From: Lineus longissimus | Taxonomy: Eukaryota; Nemertea; Pilidiophora; Heteronemertea; Lineidae | NCBI RefSeq assembly: GCF_910592395.1 | Contig: NC_088325.1 | Coordinates: 11,660,109-11,724,108, forward strand | Direction of reading: 5' to 3' | Length of the DNA stretch: 64,000 nt | In this document: in pieces, positions 41,719 through 54,077 of the stretch | Position numbering within the stretch: position 1 is the first letter of the stretch | Layout: each line of letters starts with the position of its first letter | Notes under the pieces: model-generated | The model's database searches: none | Told to the model about the DNA's origin: nothing | What the model saw: only the letters and a program-made list of their open reading frames with translations | Made by a program: the position numbers and the translations under genes

Positions 41719-42870
41719 CTGAAAGCAGTTGAAAATGAAAAGGATATGTCGATATATCATAGATCAATGTTCGCTTCTCTAGACCTGCTAACATTAACCC
41801 CTGATTTCCTCAGGATGGACTTGATATGGTCTTATTGTTGTGACCAAATGATCCGAGCGGTATGACTACTGATGTATGATATAATATGATATCCTGATAT
41901 TTTGTGTGTGCTTTCTTTGCAGATTCCGTCCGCGCAACGTGACGCGCCCAACACCTTGTCGCATCTGATGTAAAACAAGAAGAAGTTACTTCCACATGAA
42001 GGTAAGAACGAGCGAATACTTGTCAGACACGCAACGCCGACGCTCTCCCGGTCATCAGTCTTGCCGTTTTTAGACACAACCGTTAAAATTCGCACTGTAA
42101 ACCGCGTTAGACCTCCTTGATAACGATGGTTACCAATGACAAGGCTTGGAGCATGCTCTTGTTACTGTTTTGCGAGTGTACAGAATCGGATTATTTTCGA
42201 ACTCAAACTATTCAGTTTTCGTCTTTCAGGATCTACTGACAACTTAACCGTACAGGCCAGATGAGGAAGACATAAATTCCCTGCACAAATTCAACTTCTG
42301 AAACCTCAATACAACATTACATACGTGTTTCACTATTTGTCCCTGGGCAGTACGGCGTGACGCATCCTGAGTTGCATGTAATCAGCGGTTATGCTTGCCT
42401 TTATTGTGCTGCACACAAACAATCAATTTTTGGGGGTCTCATTTTTCTTTCTTCGTAAATAGATTCGCCATCTACATGTACTGGTGAAGGCACACAGTGG
42501 GGTCTACCGAATGACGACAGTTGGTTGTCCAGATTTTTGGGCCTGTTGTAAATTTCGGAAAAAATATTAGGCCGCGCCACATGTACATACCGATTTTGAC
42601 GATTCCTGGTCGACTTTACATCCAATTAGTTGTTAAATATTTGCGTGCTCAGTCGTCCCTGGTCAGATTGTCTGTTATACTGCTGAAATAAAAATTTGTC
42701 TGTGTACTGCTGAAATAAATGTAACTGTAAAGTACACGTACATTATGTCGTTGTTAATTTTTTGACGGGACGAACAAAAGAAAGATGAATATGCATTTAC
42801 AGTCCCACCCACGGATTCAGATGGCTTACTGGAAAAAGCGGTATGGTTCCGCCTTGATTTCAGCGGAACG
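41719..42870. other. Region 5' of the methyltransferase, no exon identified
   Basis: Probably contains the first exon and promoter of the minus-strand methyltransferase, but I could not place them. Open frames are short and unrecognised. Confidence 0.4.
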
Positions 42871-42879
42871 TACGTGGTG

Positions 42880-43783
42880 TATTCCTGTTTCGCCTATTCC
42901 TGTTCCGCCTATTCCTGTTTCGCCTATTCCTGTTTCGCCTAATCCCTGTTTAGCCTATTCCTGTTTCGCCTAATTCCTGTTTCGCCTATTCCTGTTTCGC
43001 CTATTCAAATGTATTGCTAACCTCCCCACAGACGTAGGAATGTGAACCGTCCCTTACTGACCGACCAAACCCGAGGAGAGCCACATACATATGTACGCAT
43101 TGACGAACGCATGTTACGCCTCAAAGAACAATACGTCAATGGAGAGAGGGACATAATGAGTTACGTTGATGCCATCAGTTACCTTGTCTGACATAATATC
43201 ATGATATGTATTTGCCACCTTGTTTGACTTTATATGTGCTGTACCTACATGTATATTATGGCTGATTTGATCAAATAATTATGAGAATGTACAATAATGT
43301 ATTTTTATCAAAAACTCATGAATTCAGTTTTCATAAAATAAACGACTGCTTTACTCTACTTAATCTATTAGTTTTTACTGTGTGTCAGTATGGTCCTATG
43401 GTCCTATGGTCAAATAAGTCCCGGACTGTCCCCGCTTTCAAGGTGACTCTTTCAAAACGGTCATGGCATGGTTTGTTAACAAAGTTGATGGCATTTGATT
43501 AGTCAAATTGTCATCACATCGTTAACATCATTCAATGCTCCCCTCACATTTTCCCCATAAAATGGACATGCATCCCTAAGGTTCCCCGTGGGAGAGTCGA
43601 TTTATTGTAGGGGTACTGGAAAGTAGGCGAAACAGGAATAGGCGAAACAGGAAATAGGCGAAACAGGAAATAGGCCAAACAGGAAATAGGCGAAAAAGGA
43701 ATAGGCGGAACAGGAATAGGCGAATCAGGAATAGGCGAAACAGGAATTTTGTAGGCGAAACAGGAATAGGCGAAACAGGCATA
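42880..43783. mobile_element. Foldback element with inverted 15-bp minisatellite arms
   Basis: The left array (42880-43015) is built on CCTATTCCTGTTTCG; the right array (43624-43783) is its inverted complement CGAAACAGGAATAGG. A centre of about 610 bp separates them. The design matches the element at 37599-38702, but the arrays point the other way relative to the ends. Flanks ACGTGGTG and AACCGGTG are only partly alike, so a target duplication is not shown. Confidence 0.65.
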
Positions 43784-44575
43784 AACCGGTGATAAATGGG
43801 GACCATTTATTATTCTTTTATCCAGTATCCGGTGTGCACGGTTTTTAACTTGGAGTTTTGAACTGCCTGGTTGAAACCTAAGGCTGAAATAAGCTTCCAT
43901 TGATAAATGTTAGCAGTTTCGAGTTCCCCTCGGGTAGTTGATTACAGTAAAACGGAACTTTTTCGCGGCATAATGAAATTTGAATTGTGTTCTTTGACAT
44001 GGACTTCTTTGTGAATTAGGCGCTGCGGTTTGGATGGCTTTATTACTAGAATACTCAAATCCACTATCATCAGGTCTCATTGTGTCGGGTAGTTAGGCCT
44101 GCCCAGTATAGCACACAAAGATGGGTATTTATTACGAGTAATTATGCAATAGTCATTTAAGAGATGTGGAATTTGTGTTTGTTAGGGGAAATTATCATAC
44201 TTGATAATTGACATGACTTTTCTTGCAATGGATATTTAAATGAGGTGTTTGTAAAGGTCGATTGTAAACCCAATACCAAAGTGTGATACTCAACCGACCC
44301 ATACTTGTATTGGGAAGAGAAGATGTACTTTACATGTGGCGTTGTTGTTCACAAACTTTTCGAGAGTAGGGTATATTTGAGGAGATGTTATGTGGAAATT
44401 TCGAGGAGATATTAAGTGGAGGAACGACTTTAGAATTCCCGATCGGAAGTATAGGTCCAAGGCGCGAATGAATACCGAATAATGAATAAGTAAGTCAACA
44501 TGCAACATTCAAATTCAAATTCAAATTCAAATAAACTGGGAGATAAATAAATAAATAAATTCAAATAAACTGAGT
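43784..44575. other. Intergenic region, no gene seen
   Basis: AT-rich. It ends in TTCAAA and AAAT microsatellite stretches (44509-44565), which resemble the inverted tail of the adjacent LINE. Confidence 0.5.
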
Positions 44576-45022
44576 CTGGGAGAAGAAAAAATATCCCGAG
44601 GGAAAGAAGGCTATGTTCTTTGTGTGACTCAGGTGAGATCGGGTCTGAGTATCATGTCATTATGGAATGTGTTCAGCCTGATCTGAAGGCAATACGTTTT
44701 CAAGCCCTCGAAGAATTAAATTTAATTAATGGTATATTTCGGGAGTTTGGGAGTCAACAGATTTTTAACTATTGTTTACTGGGGAATGATACAAATATTT
44801 GTCATATCGTGGGTGCCTTTTTATGGAAAATTTTGAAATTGATAAAATAACTTGGTTATTTTGTTTAATGATGTCATGATTTTGTCTAGTTGTTTTATGT
44901 CTTATTAGTTCTTTAGTGGTTAGCTTTGTGTAGGAATTATACATCATGTATTATACTTTATATGTCATATACCTATGTAAATAACCTTTTATATGGTGAC
45001 AATAAAGTTTATTTGAATTTGA
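44576..45022 (+). mobile_element. 5'-truncated LINE (non-LTR retrotransposon) 3' end
   Basis: The translation from about 44591 reads IPRERRLCSLCDSGEIGSEY followed by HVIMEC. This is the Cys-x2-Cys-x9-His-x4-Cys motif that ends many LINE reverse transcriptase proteins. The frame stops at 44850. A 3' UTR follows and ends ATAAAGTTTATTTGAATTTG near 45020. The same tail in inverted form (ATTCAAATAAACT) stands just left of the fragment, so two truncated copies may lie head to head. Confidence 0.7.
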
Positions 45023-46167
45023 TTCACAACTTATATAGTGCGGAGGAACATGCGATCGGTAATTCTAAAGTTTAGCCAACGCGTATATATACCGACATTA
45101 AATCATCTGCATTGTAATTTGAATAAATAGTCACCGCGTTCACAATCACAATTTATAAGCATTAATACAAGTAGCGTATTTCAAAGAGTTCGATAACAGA
45201 ATGTATTCATCTTTTGTGGCTCCACATAAAACCAACGTTTGCTTCACCAGGGCGAACATTAACCTGATTTTTGTTCAGGATGACGTAAAACCGAGCAATA
45301 TGTTATTATCTCCAGTCACAAAGGCTGTCAACGGGAAATAAATAGTGTTTCGTCCGACTTGATATATCGGTCATAGGAATGACCTCTTTTCTGATCCCGA
45401 ATACAACAGACCATTCTACTGGATGTCTCAAATGAACGAAATGATAAATATTTAAAAGAATGAGTTTATCAAAACAGGAGTAAACATCCAAGGATTGAAA
45501 AATACCAAGGCACGGTTTGGAAATGATTTGGAAAACAAATCATCATGACAGCCATTTTGTTTCTACCTGTTGCTAGTATGGCCAGCGTATGGCCAGCGTA
45601 TGGCCAGCTTAGGGCCAATACATCGACTGAAAACTCGGCCGGCAGCCGTCGCATTTCAAATAGAACAGTGTCTATCATGAAGACAATTATGATGTTGGTA
45701 GGACAATGACCTGATAAAGGATAATATCGGGTTGAGGGTAGCGGTTAATCATCCTGGCACCAGTGATTTTCAATAGACTCCGCTTCTCGATATTCCAAAT
45801 ATTTGTATGCGACGTACATGTCCATGTTGGAGTATCAAAAATCTCTCAGGATGCGGTTAATTTGTGGACAAGTTGTGGCGCTGAAGAGCTGTTATAGTCG
45901 AGGAATCTGCCAAAGAAGCGTCCAGTAGGCCTACTACCACCTGCGCACCGAGGGGGTTGGTACCAGAGTGTATGGGGTGGCACTGGAGGGTCTATTTTTA
46001 AGCATACATGTACATGTACGTACGCAACCAAAATACCATTTTCGCGCTGCCAACTCGCAAATGAGTAGATCGCCAGTGTCGCCATCCCGCGGTGGTATTT
46101 GTCTGAATTACGCATACTTGCCGCCACATGGTAGTGGCGAGTTGATACGAACTTGGTACAGGTGTAA
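45023..46167. other. Intergenic region with a small repeat
   Basis: No gene seen. Contains three copies of GGCCAGC(G/T)TA near 45580-45612 and the CATCCTGG repeat. Confidence 0.5.
45750..45853. repeat. CATCCTGG..CAGGATG dispersed repeat
   Basis: 104 bp with inverted ends CATCCTG/CAGGATG. Shares GGCACCAGT, TTCAATA(G/T)ACTCCGC and CTCGATAT with copies in the receptor introns and 3' regions. Confidence 0.55.
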
Positions 46168-46796
46168 GGCTGATGTTACATAGGAATGAGCTACTCACGC
46201 CACATTTTTCATCGACTCACGGCTCATTTTCACGTGTCACTCCTCATTTGTCACGAGTGACCGCGGCGGTTTACATACAGATCATTTTTCGCTCGTTCAT
46301 TTGTCACTTGGATTTTCTCGGCGACGCACATCGACTCAGAAGAAGAAGAGATGGCAGCCATGCTGCTCCTGATGGAGAAGAGAAAACGAAAGCGGAGGCG
46401 ACGGACGAGAACAATGTGGTACATAAAAGTGCTGCATTTTTGCATTTTTTGTTTCTCATTTCCAATCGAAATTAGCTATCATATTAATGTGTAAACCTAA
46501 TGAAAATGCCGAAAAGTAGCTATACTCACAGTTTCGAAGGCGATATCACTACAAATGCACATGGGCGTCCACTTTCTTTGCCAGCTCATTTCACAAAGAA
46601 TGAACATGTCCATTCATCGCCTCACGCGTGAAATGACATGAAATGACGTGAGGCGACGAATGCGGGCAAAACTTACAAAATTCACTTCAATGAGAACATG
46701 TCAATAGGTTTTCCAATGTCCATTCATCAGCTCACGAATGACAAGTGACAAATGAGTCGTGAGTCGATGAAACGTGAGGTCTATGTAACTTCAGCC
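46168..46796 (+). mobile_element. PIF/Harbinger-like non-autonomous element
   Basis: Inverted ends GGCTGATGTTACATAGG and CTATGTAACTTCAGCC, with further inverted CATCGACTCACG(G/A)CTCAT arms, span 629 bp. Flanks are TAA and TTA, compatible with the TWA preference but not identical. Inside is a start-like frame from 46351: MAAMLLLMEKRKRKRRRRTR. This resembles the basic N-terminus of Harbinger transposases and is cut off after about 48 codons. Probably an internal-deletion derivative. Confidence 0.6.
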
Positions 46797-47352
46797 TTAC
46801 TGTGACATGTATGACCAGAACCTAAAGCTTGTCGTCCGACGCATCTTATTCGTATGACCCATACCGCTCTTGCTCTCAACCACCGCCCTTTCCAACCGTT
46901 CTATACATCAATTTGCGGTCTGGGTCCTGATTTTTCGCCATCTCCTGTGATCTGAGATATGAAAATAAATGCAAGGGGCTTTGAGTATCCAGCCGATATG
47001 AACGACAGTGAGAATTTTACTCTATCATTTGCTTCGACAAACTTCGGACAGACGTCGCTCTTGATAAAATGTCGAACCTGCTATTAACCCCGCGTGGCAG
47101 CACTAGTCGCTACGCACGTGTTTTTCATTAGCAGATGATGATAGCATTTGGCCTGGCTTTCCCGCCAAGCTCAAATTACATCTTACTTCAGGCACACTCA
47201 GGCTTGAGTTGGGCAGCAAAGAGGCATCGCATTTTCAGCATTTTACACATACTGTGCGGTAGTAGTCGTTACCTCAAAACTAATTTTGTTCTCAGTCTTT
47301 CAACCGGCTGGATTTAGCAGCGACAGCAGGAGCGTTAGCTACAGGAGTCAAC

Positions 47353-47410
47353 ATGAACGGAATAGGTGTTTTCGTTTGCTTCAGTTTGGGATGCTTTGCA
47401 GGAGTTTTAG
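47353..47410 (+). CDS. Candidate signal-peptide first exon of an unknown gene
   Basis: 58 nt from ATG to a GTTAGT donor, phase 1. Encodes MNGIGVFVCFSFGCFAGVL, a good signal peptide. The small phase-1 signal exon is the layout seen in the two receptor genes and in many extracellular proteins. No downstream exon was recognised in the remaining 16.6 kb, so the gene, if real, has a large intron. The donor is weaker than GTAAGT. Confidence 0.45.
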
Positions 47411-50400
47411 GTTAGTTTGAAGTTTATTTTGTCACTTTTACGTCTGTCTCTTAGTCCTGAGAGTAACCAGTCTTAAAGAAATCTCTATTTGTGCGCTGTT
47501 GGCGGTGCGGTGGCGGTGCGGTGGAAGCTTTTGCGTTTGGAGAAGGCTCGCTTAGCTGGTTTCTTTTTCGGCGCTTCAGTCACTCTCTTAGTAAATAAAT
47601 TCAAGATCAAACGCGCATGTTACATAGGGCCAAATCACATGAGATCAAATAATGTAGCTACAATGTACCTAACTCCTCGTTGTGTCTTTATACATGTATG
47701 TTGAAAGTTGTGTGGTCGCCATCCCTTATCTGCGTCCGGGGCCTGCGTCTGTCTTTGTCTGTCCAGGCGGTCGTGATGAAACGGGTTCGGTGGCGTGGGC
47801 ATGTATGGGCTGCTATTGTTGGCCATATATATTATGTATGAATGGCTAAGACTAAGAATTGATGCGGCAGTGATTCACTGGGTTCTTTTGGCCTATTTCA
47901 TGGTCATTCCTTGATGCTTTGTTGATGTCACATTCACATTGTCAAAATCATATTTTTGAATGAAGCTGTCTGAGTTATATACAAAATCCTGATGATTCCT
48001 GAATTCTTGCTATAATTAACCCGAGAATTGCCATTTTCATTTTTTTGTATCAAAAATTACCATTATCCTACTCGAAGAACTATAGTGTATAGGCCTATTA
48101 GCTGGGCCCTGCTATGGCCCGGGCGGCTCCAAATTGTCCTCCACCGAGCAAAGCATTTCACTCATTCAGCGAAAACCCATCGAATTTTCAATTTACTTCC
48201 ATCAAAAACCATTGTTTTGGTTGCATTAGCGATGAAAATAATTCGCAAAGGATTTCATTCACATTCCAATGGCAGTTCGCAGTCAAATAAATGACATTCA
48301 TTCTGACCAACTTGGGTGGCATCTCATCTCGGCAGAAGATATCATCTAAAATAAGAACAATTTCTCCACCAATTTCACACTCATTGAATGAACTGAATGA
48401 ATGCAGGTGTAGGGATGCAGATCCGACCAATTTCACAGACATTAAACCCTTTAATTTAGTCAGATCGATTAAACTGAAAGAGGTATCAATTTGCGAATAA
48501 TTTGTGCTCGATTTCGATGATATACCCACCTTATTCGAAGGGTATGACCCATCTCTCCACCCCCCTCCCCTACCCAATCCAGGATCCATTGAAGGCTGCA
48601 TTCAGATTTCTATCAAGTTTTAGGAGAGTTGGGTCTCATGCTTGGGGTCTTTTTAATGCATATATTAAGAAATTGCCTGAATGTGGCTGTTTTATCGAAA
48701 AAACAAAGAAGATGAATTTGGAGTACATGTATTTGTAAAGTTGGTGACAAAATATCAAAGGAAGGGGCTAGATACATGTTTTATTTTCCTTGGCAGGGAA
48801 CAAGAATGCACCTTATTCCTAAATTCTGCAAGAGACTTTGACTCTGCTCTGTGCTGGCCTGTGGTGAATGGCAGTGGTAAACAGTGGCAGGGCCAGGCTA
48901 CTGTAAAAATGTTAAACTCTGGAATCAGGACTGATGGTTTTCCAAATTGATGTGGAAGAAAGAAATCTAGAACAGATGTCCAAGTTTTCACTAAGTGTCA
49001 CTTTCCATTAGTGAATGGCTGTCTAGCATTCTTATTTCAACTGACATTGATAAACTCATCTACAGGGAAGAAGCAATCGCCTGGAAAGAAAATGGTAGGC
49101 TATAGGACAATCTAAGTGCCAAGTGTCAAATTCAAATCAAATGAAAAGTCACTTGGCATTTTTAAAAAGGCATTTTGTTAAATTCCCACCTGGGGTATTG
49201 AATGTCTGAATAGGTCGCCTTATCATCTGCTGTTTGACCACCACAGCAAGATGTTCCCATGGTACTGCTCCCTGATAAAGAATAGAGAGGAATACTGACC
49301 AAGGGACACCAACCTAACCACAAAACTCTGTGGCACTATAAATTGCAGGAATCTCTTGGATTAACGTGCATCTCACACAGGATAAGAAAACATTTTCTGT
49401 GTAGTTCCTATTCACTATTTACCTTATTGTTAAGTTGACTTCTTGAGCTAAGCTGTAGATGAGGGGAATAAAGATCACAAGTGGGCCTACTCCCTTGCTG
49501 ATTACAGGCTGCCGGCCCACTGCCTGTAGCCATCATAACCGGCTGCCAGCATCGTGTGCTTGGCTCGAGACAAAGAATTCCTTGGCCAGGTAGGGGAGGA
49601 GAAGATTAAGATCGAGAGAAGCTGGAGGAGTGATTCAACCTGGAATGTTATCTTTTCGTGGGGACTGAGAAATGGATAGTACTATGTACAGGGCGTCCCA
49701 AAACATTTGTTGTAGAAAGAAATGTTTCAGAGTAGGGAGTGTTTTCGTTGGTGTTTGATTCCCTAACTAATTATCTTTCACGAGAGATCGCTTACTCGTT
49801 TGCCTCGTCTGGGTATGCGAAGAAAAAGCATTGGGGAAGTTTTGCTGCAGTGTACGGGGCATACACACATACTGCATCACTATAGAAAAGTGTAGCAACT
49901 TCTTGGTTTGTAAGACTCTGTCAACTTATAAACTATCTCTTGACTGGTCTATGCTCAACCCCCTCCCAGCTGCCACCTCAGCCAGGGGGGAGGGGGGGGG
50001 GGGTACTTCAGCCTCTATTTGGTTTTTGATAGGCAGCCACCCCTATATAGATCGCAGGTTCATGACGGTGCTGCACGGCCCAAGTGAAATGTCCAGCTTT
50101 CTTTGATTGCCTGCTTGATTGTTGACAGGGGTTGCTGCTATCAAAAACAAATAAATGCAGTGCCCTGTGCTAGCGGTTGGCATGCGATTCCGTTTCTTTC
50201 TTGTAAGGGTTCTGCTACATTCACACTGTTGCATTGATGTGTGCTGTTTGGAATCATAATAACATTTTGGTTAATTAGGATTATCTGCCTGTTAGCTGGA
50301 TTAGCAATTTATACCAAAGAGAACATCTTTAAACAGGCACAAAAGAAACATAAAAATCTTTCCTCCGCGCAGCCAGCGATGCATTTCTTTTATTCATCCA

Positions 50401-51407
50401 TGTCATCCGTGATAGTTTAGAAAGATGAGTTAAAATGATTCAGCAAAGAGCTTCATCGTCTACCAGCTGCATTTTGCCTAGGGACATGCCTGTATCAGGT
50501 GGCACCCATGACAATCTTAAAAAATATGGATGGGACAGATAGCCCCAGGGGTGTTCTTTGGATGATGGAGAAGCTTGCCAAATAAAAAGTTCAAGTGCTT
50601 TAGCTCCACTTTCATTGATCGAGGCATTGCCTTCAGGATTCAAGCCAGATTAAAAGAAAGAATGAGGGATGATCAACTGGTCTCTATTTCATTAAGAATA
50701 GAGCTATTCATACGGATTTTTTCTCTCAATAATAAAGGTCCGCAAACATGTATTACTGCGACCTGCACTCATGATCATGAAATCGCTAGACCGTTGGTCA
50801 TTGCAGGTAACTGTACCTGTGGCAAGAATCAGTTATTGCACCGACCTGCAATCAATATCAGACCCATCAATGACCAGTTTGACCCGCAAATGAGAGGTAA
50901 TTTTGTCGCGCAAAGCAGCGATTATAATTCCAGGTTGCAGCAGCAAAAATTTCAAGATTGTGTGACGCTTGGTCACATTCATGATTGCTAAAAACTGCAG
51001 CTCTCTAACATGGAAATCTGGTGGTGGTTACATACATTGCTGCAAGCATCAGTATCGAACAAGTATTATCAGCTTCTTTAACTAATCCTACAACCATGTT
51101 CCTGTACATCCTCCATTATTAAAGCCTGTAATCCTTTAATCCCGAGCAATAGGCCCTGAAGGCACAAGGTACAACACACAGGTGTAGAGAGTTACATACC
51201 CTATGTTTATCCAGTCTAGGGATTAGGCACTGACCCTGAAGCTGGTACCACTCAGAAAAGATATGAAACTTCCTAAGATATCAGAGTTGCCTTTTTCACA
51301 CTAGCGTGGGGATGTATATAGGTATCTGGTCTCACTGGAAGACAGAACACCACTTTTCTCAAAGACGTTTTTGGTTACGTTCCTGTCCCTTCCCCAAGAC
51401 TTCTCCC

Positions 51408-51646
51408 AGTGTTCTCCCCAACAATTTTTTTGGGCCGGGTGCTGTCGCCATATTTTTACACAATTGAGAATTCACTTCAGTTCTGTCCAGGTTGGCAGCA
51501 AAATCTGTCTGGGTGCTATAACAGTAAAACCATTACCAACTCTATGAATCTGTCCGGGTGCTAACTTTTTTGTCCGGGTGCTGAAGTGGGGAAGATGATT
51601 CTGCCCGGGTGCTGCGCCTGGACAAAAAGCATAGTGGAGAACCCTG
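51408..51646. mobile_element. hAT-like MITE
   Basis: 239 bp. The inverted ends are diverged: (C)AGTGTTCTCCCCAAC..GCCGGGTGCTG against GCTGCGCCTGGAC..GGAGAACCCTG. TTCTCCC is repeated directly at 51401-51407 and 51647-51653; with one mismatch it extends to 8 bp. Internally it reiterates TGTCCGGGTGCT. Confidence 0.65.
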
Positions 51647-53990
51647 TTCTCCCCCTTGCTCCCGCTAAGTACAGCCCTGTCACTGAGCAGCTCCGTGGAG
51701 TAGAGATCCTTTTATCGCAAATAGCAGCGATTAAATTCGCAGGTTAGGTCGCAGCGATTTATAAGGCACTTTAATATCACCAGCAGTATATCACTGCTGC
51801 TACATTGTATATTGTGGTCAACTGGAGGACTTGCAGTGAAGTTGTCTGTCAGATGAATTACTGATATTGGAGTCGGTCTTATCAAAATTCCAACATATCA
51901 ATTATTCTTTCCAAAAAGTACGCCATTTCAATCTGTCATAAGTTTATATCATACGCTGTTGGCCTACATCTAATAAGGGTAATAATGACATAGTTTGCTG
52001 TCTCAATTGTCTCATTAATTAACAATACAAGTATCATCAATTGGGTTATTGGTAATATTCTGCCATGTAGTTCATCTAGAAATACCAAGTTATGTCGCAT
52101 TTATAGTATAACAGCCTGTTTTCTGGCAAATTTGTATTGGATCAGTAACTGCCTTTGTTTTGTGGTTCATCAAATTGACAGGACGGAACAGAACAGAATT
52201 AATGGAATGTGTAGAAGCACGATAAAACCATGCCTAAAACAATGGCAAAGATGTTTTCCTGTTCAAGGAAGGACTGTAGTGAGAGATGATGACATGGTTT
52301 CTTTGGAGAAAGTGCCAGAGATATATATCTGAAAGTTGGCAAAAACTGTTGTTGTAGACAACCCTTGTTCCCGCATAACAAATGCAGGCCAGAGGTGCCC
52401 TCTGAACAGTAACCTTTTCTTTATCATTAGTGTCGGTCCATCATTATCTACCGCTGCTATTCCCTCAAATTGGAAAACTTTTGGCTATCATGAAGCATGA
52501 TTTTACCAAGTGCCATCATTTCATTCTTTTCATCCATCAATTCCATGCTCCATGAGGCCGGTTTTCATGGCCCTATTTGTTTGCAAAAATATAATTTTTA
52601 TATTTTGCTGCCAAATATTGATAGTACCGGCAGTGATACAATGTTGACTGGCAGGTATTTCCAGTGACTAAACCTAAAACAGAGGTAGTTTTGTTTCAGC
52701 TCAAGCTGATGAATTCACCTGAGCGTTTTTTTCATGGCACTGTATAAAAACAGACTGGTCAACTTGGCAAACTGTGGCAACAGTGAGTCAACGGTTATCA
52801 GAAGCTAATTCACTCCATATGGTTAAAGTTGATTAGAAATATGCAGTGTGTTCCTGGAAAATGCCATCATGTTAATTGCAGAACAACAAGAGTCTGTACT
52901 CGTTTTCAAATTTATTGACTTTTTTAGACTTGCTGCTGCTTCGGCTGGATTTACATCCTGGCATACCAGTGGTTTGCATTAAAGTTTATTGTAGCAGGTC
53001 ATTTTTGATTATGTGATAGATGTATTCCTTGCAGTACTACAAGATAGGGGAGACCCCTGTTATCAAGCACATGTAACTTAATCTGACCAGACATTGTTCA
53101 AGCCAATAGTCTGTCCCTTTTATCTGACCAGACATCATGCCTATATTCTCTCCCTTTAAAACCTTTGCAAACAGTTTTTGTCGTACCTCCCTCAGCATTC
53201 GAATACAATTGAAGTATAATCAGCCTCGCCCAGTACACCTGACGCGGCCTGTGTGTCATTACCTCAAGGTTTTTACCTTGGGACCTACTACAATGATCAT
53301 AATGGCATCTGCTCCCACACCCCCACTGCTACGCTAATTGGACAAAGAAACTATAGCTAGCAGCAACAGATTCAAACAAAAACATGGAGTCAGGTTGAAT
53401 TTTTCAGAAAACAGGAGTAAGCTCCCACTCGTTTGCTCTTTTGTTTTTGTGAGGGGAAAAAGGCAAAAAGCTGCACAAAAAACATTCTCATCGGTTTGTC
53501 TTGCCCTCATAGATACAGTCTTGCTTTTAAACAACAAAATATGGTTCAGTTCTGTAAAATATGTAGTCGATGACACAGTTGGTTGAATGCCTTAATGATG
53601 GATCAGCGGCCGTCTCCATTGATTGTCGCAGCATTCCTTGAAGCGGATACGATCCATGACCATCCACTCTGGGACAATAATCAGTCAATGACACCAGCAG
53701 TAGTCTGTGTTGTCATCTCTGGGGCCCAATTTAATATTTGTGATGGAAGTTACGTTGAAATTCCAATGCAGTTATAGAGTAACGAATTAACGTTATTATA
53801 GACAATTTTCTGACTATCAAGTGCTCGAGAATCGCCGAGTTAACAAGAATTGATCGGAATGTGATTCAGGTATGAGATTTGTACATTATAATTGCTCCGT
53901 GTTGACTTGTCAATGGTTAATTACAGGCCTACCTCATTTGTTAAACATTTGAAATCTGTTATCAAATTTAAAATTTGTAAATACGTACTA

Positions 53991-54077
53991 CAGGGTGGCC
54001 CAGAAAACTTTCCCTTCACACAATGGATACACCATAGAATTCTATTGTGAAAGGGAAAGGTTTTCTGGGTCACCCTG
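53991..54077. mobile_element. Mariner-like hairpin MITE
   Basis: 87 bp that folds on itself almost completely: CAGGGTGGCCCAGAAAAC and CTTTCCCTTCACA pair with TGTGAAAGGGAAAGG and TTTTCTGGGTCACCCTG. TA flanks at 53989-53990 and 54078-54079. Confidence 0.9.

Noticed and set aside
45580-45612. Possible CRISPR-like or regulatory array of GGCCAGCGTA
   Set aside because: Three short copies without spacers of constant size. A simple local duplication in a eukaryotic genome.
49688-49710. Mariner end TACAGGGCGTCCCAAAAC
   Set aside because: Only one end was found; no inverted partner nearby.
50575-50991. 138-codon open frame
   Set aside because: No signal peptide or domain, odd composition and no clear splice or promoter context. 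Treated as chance.
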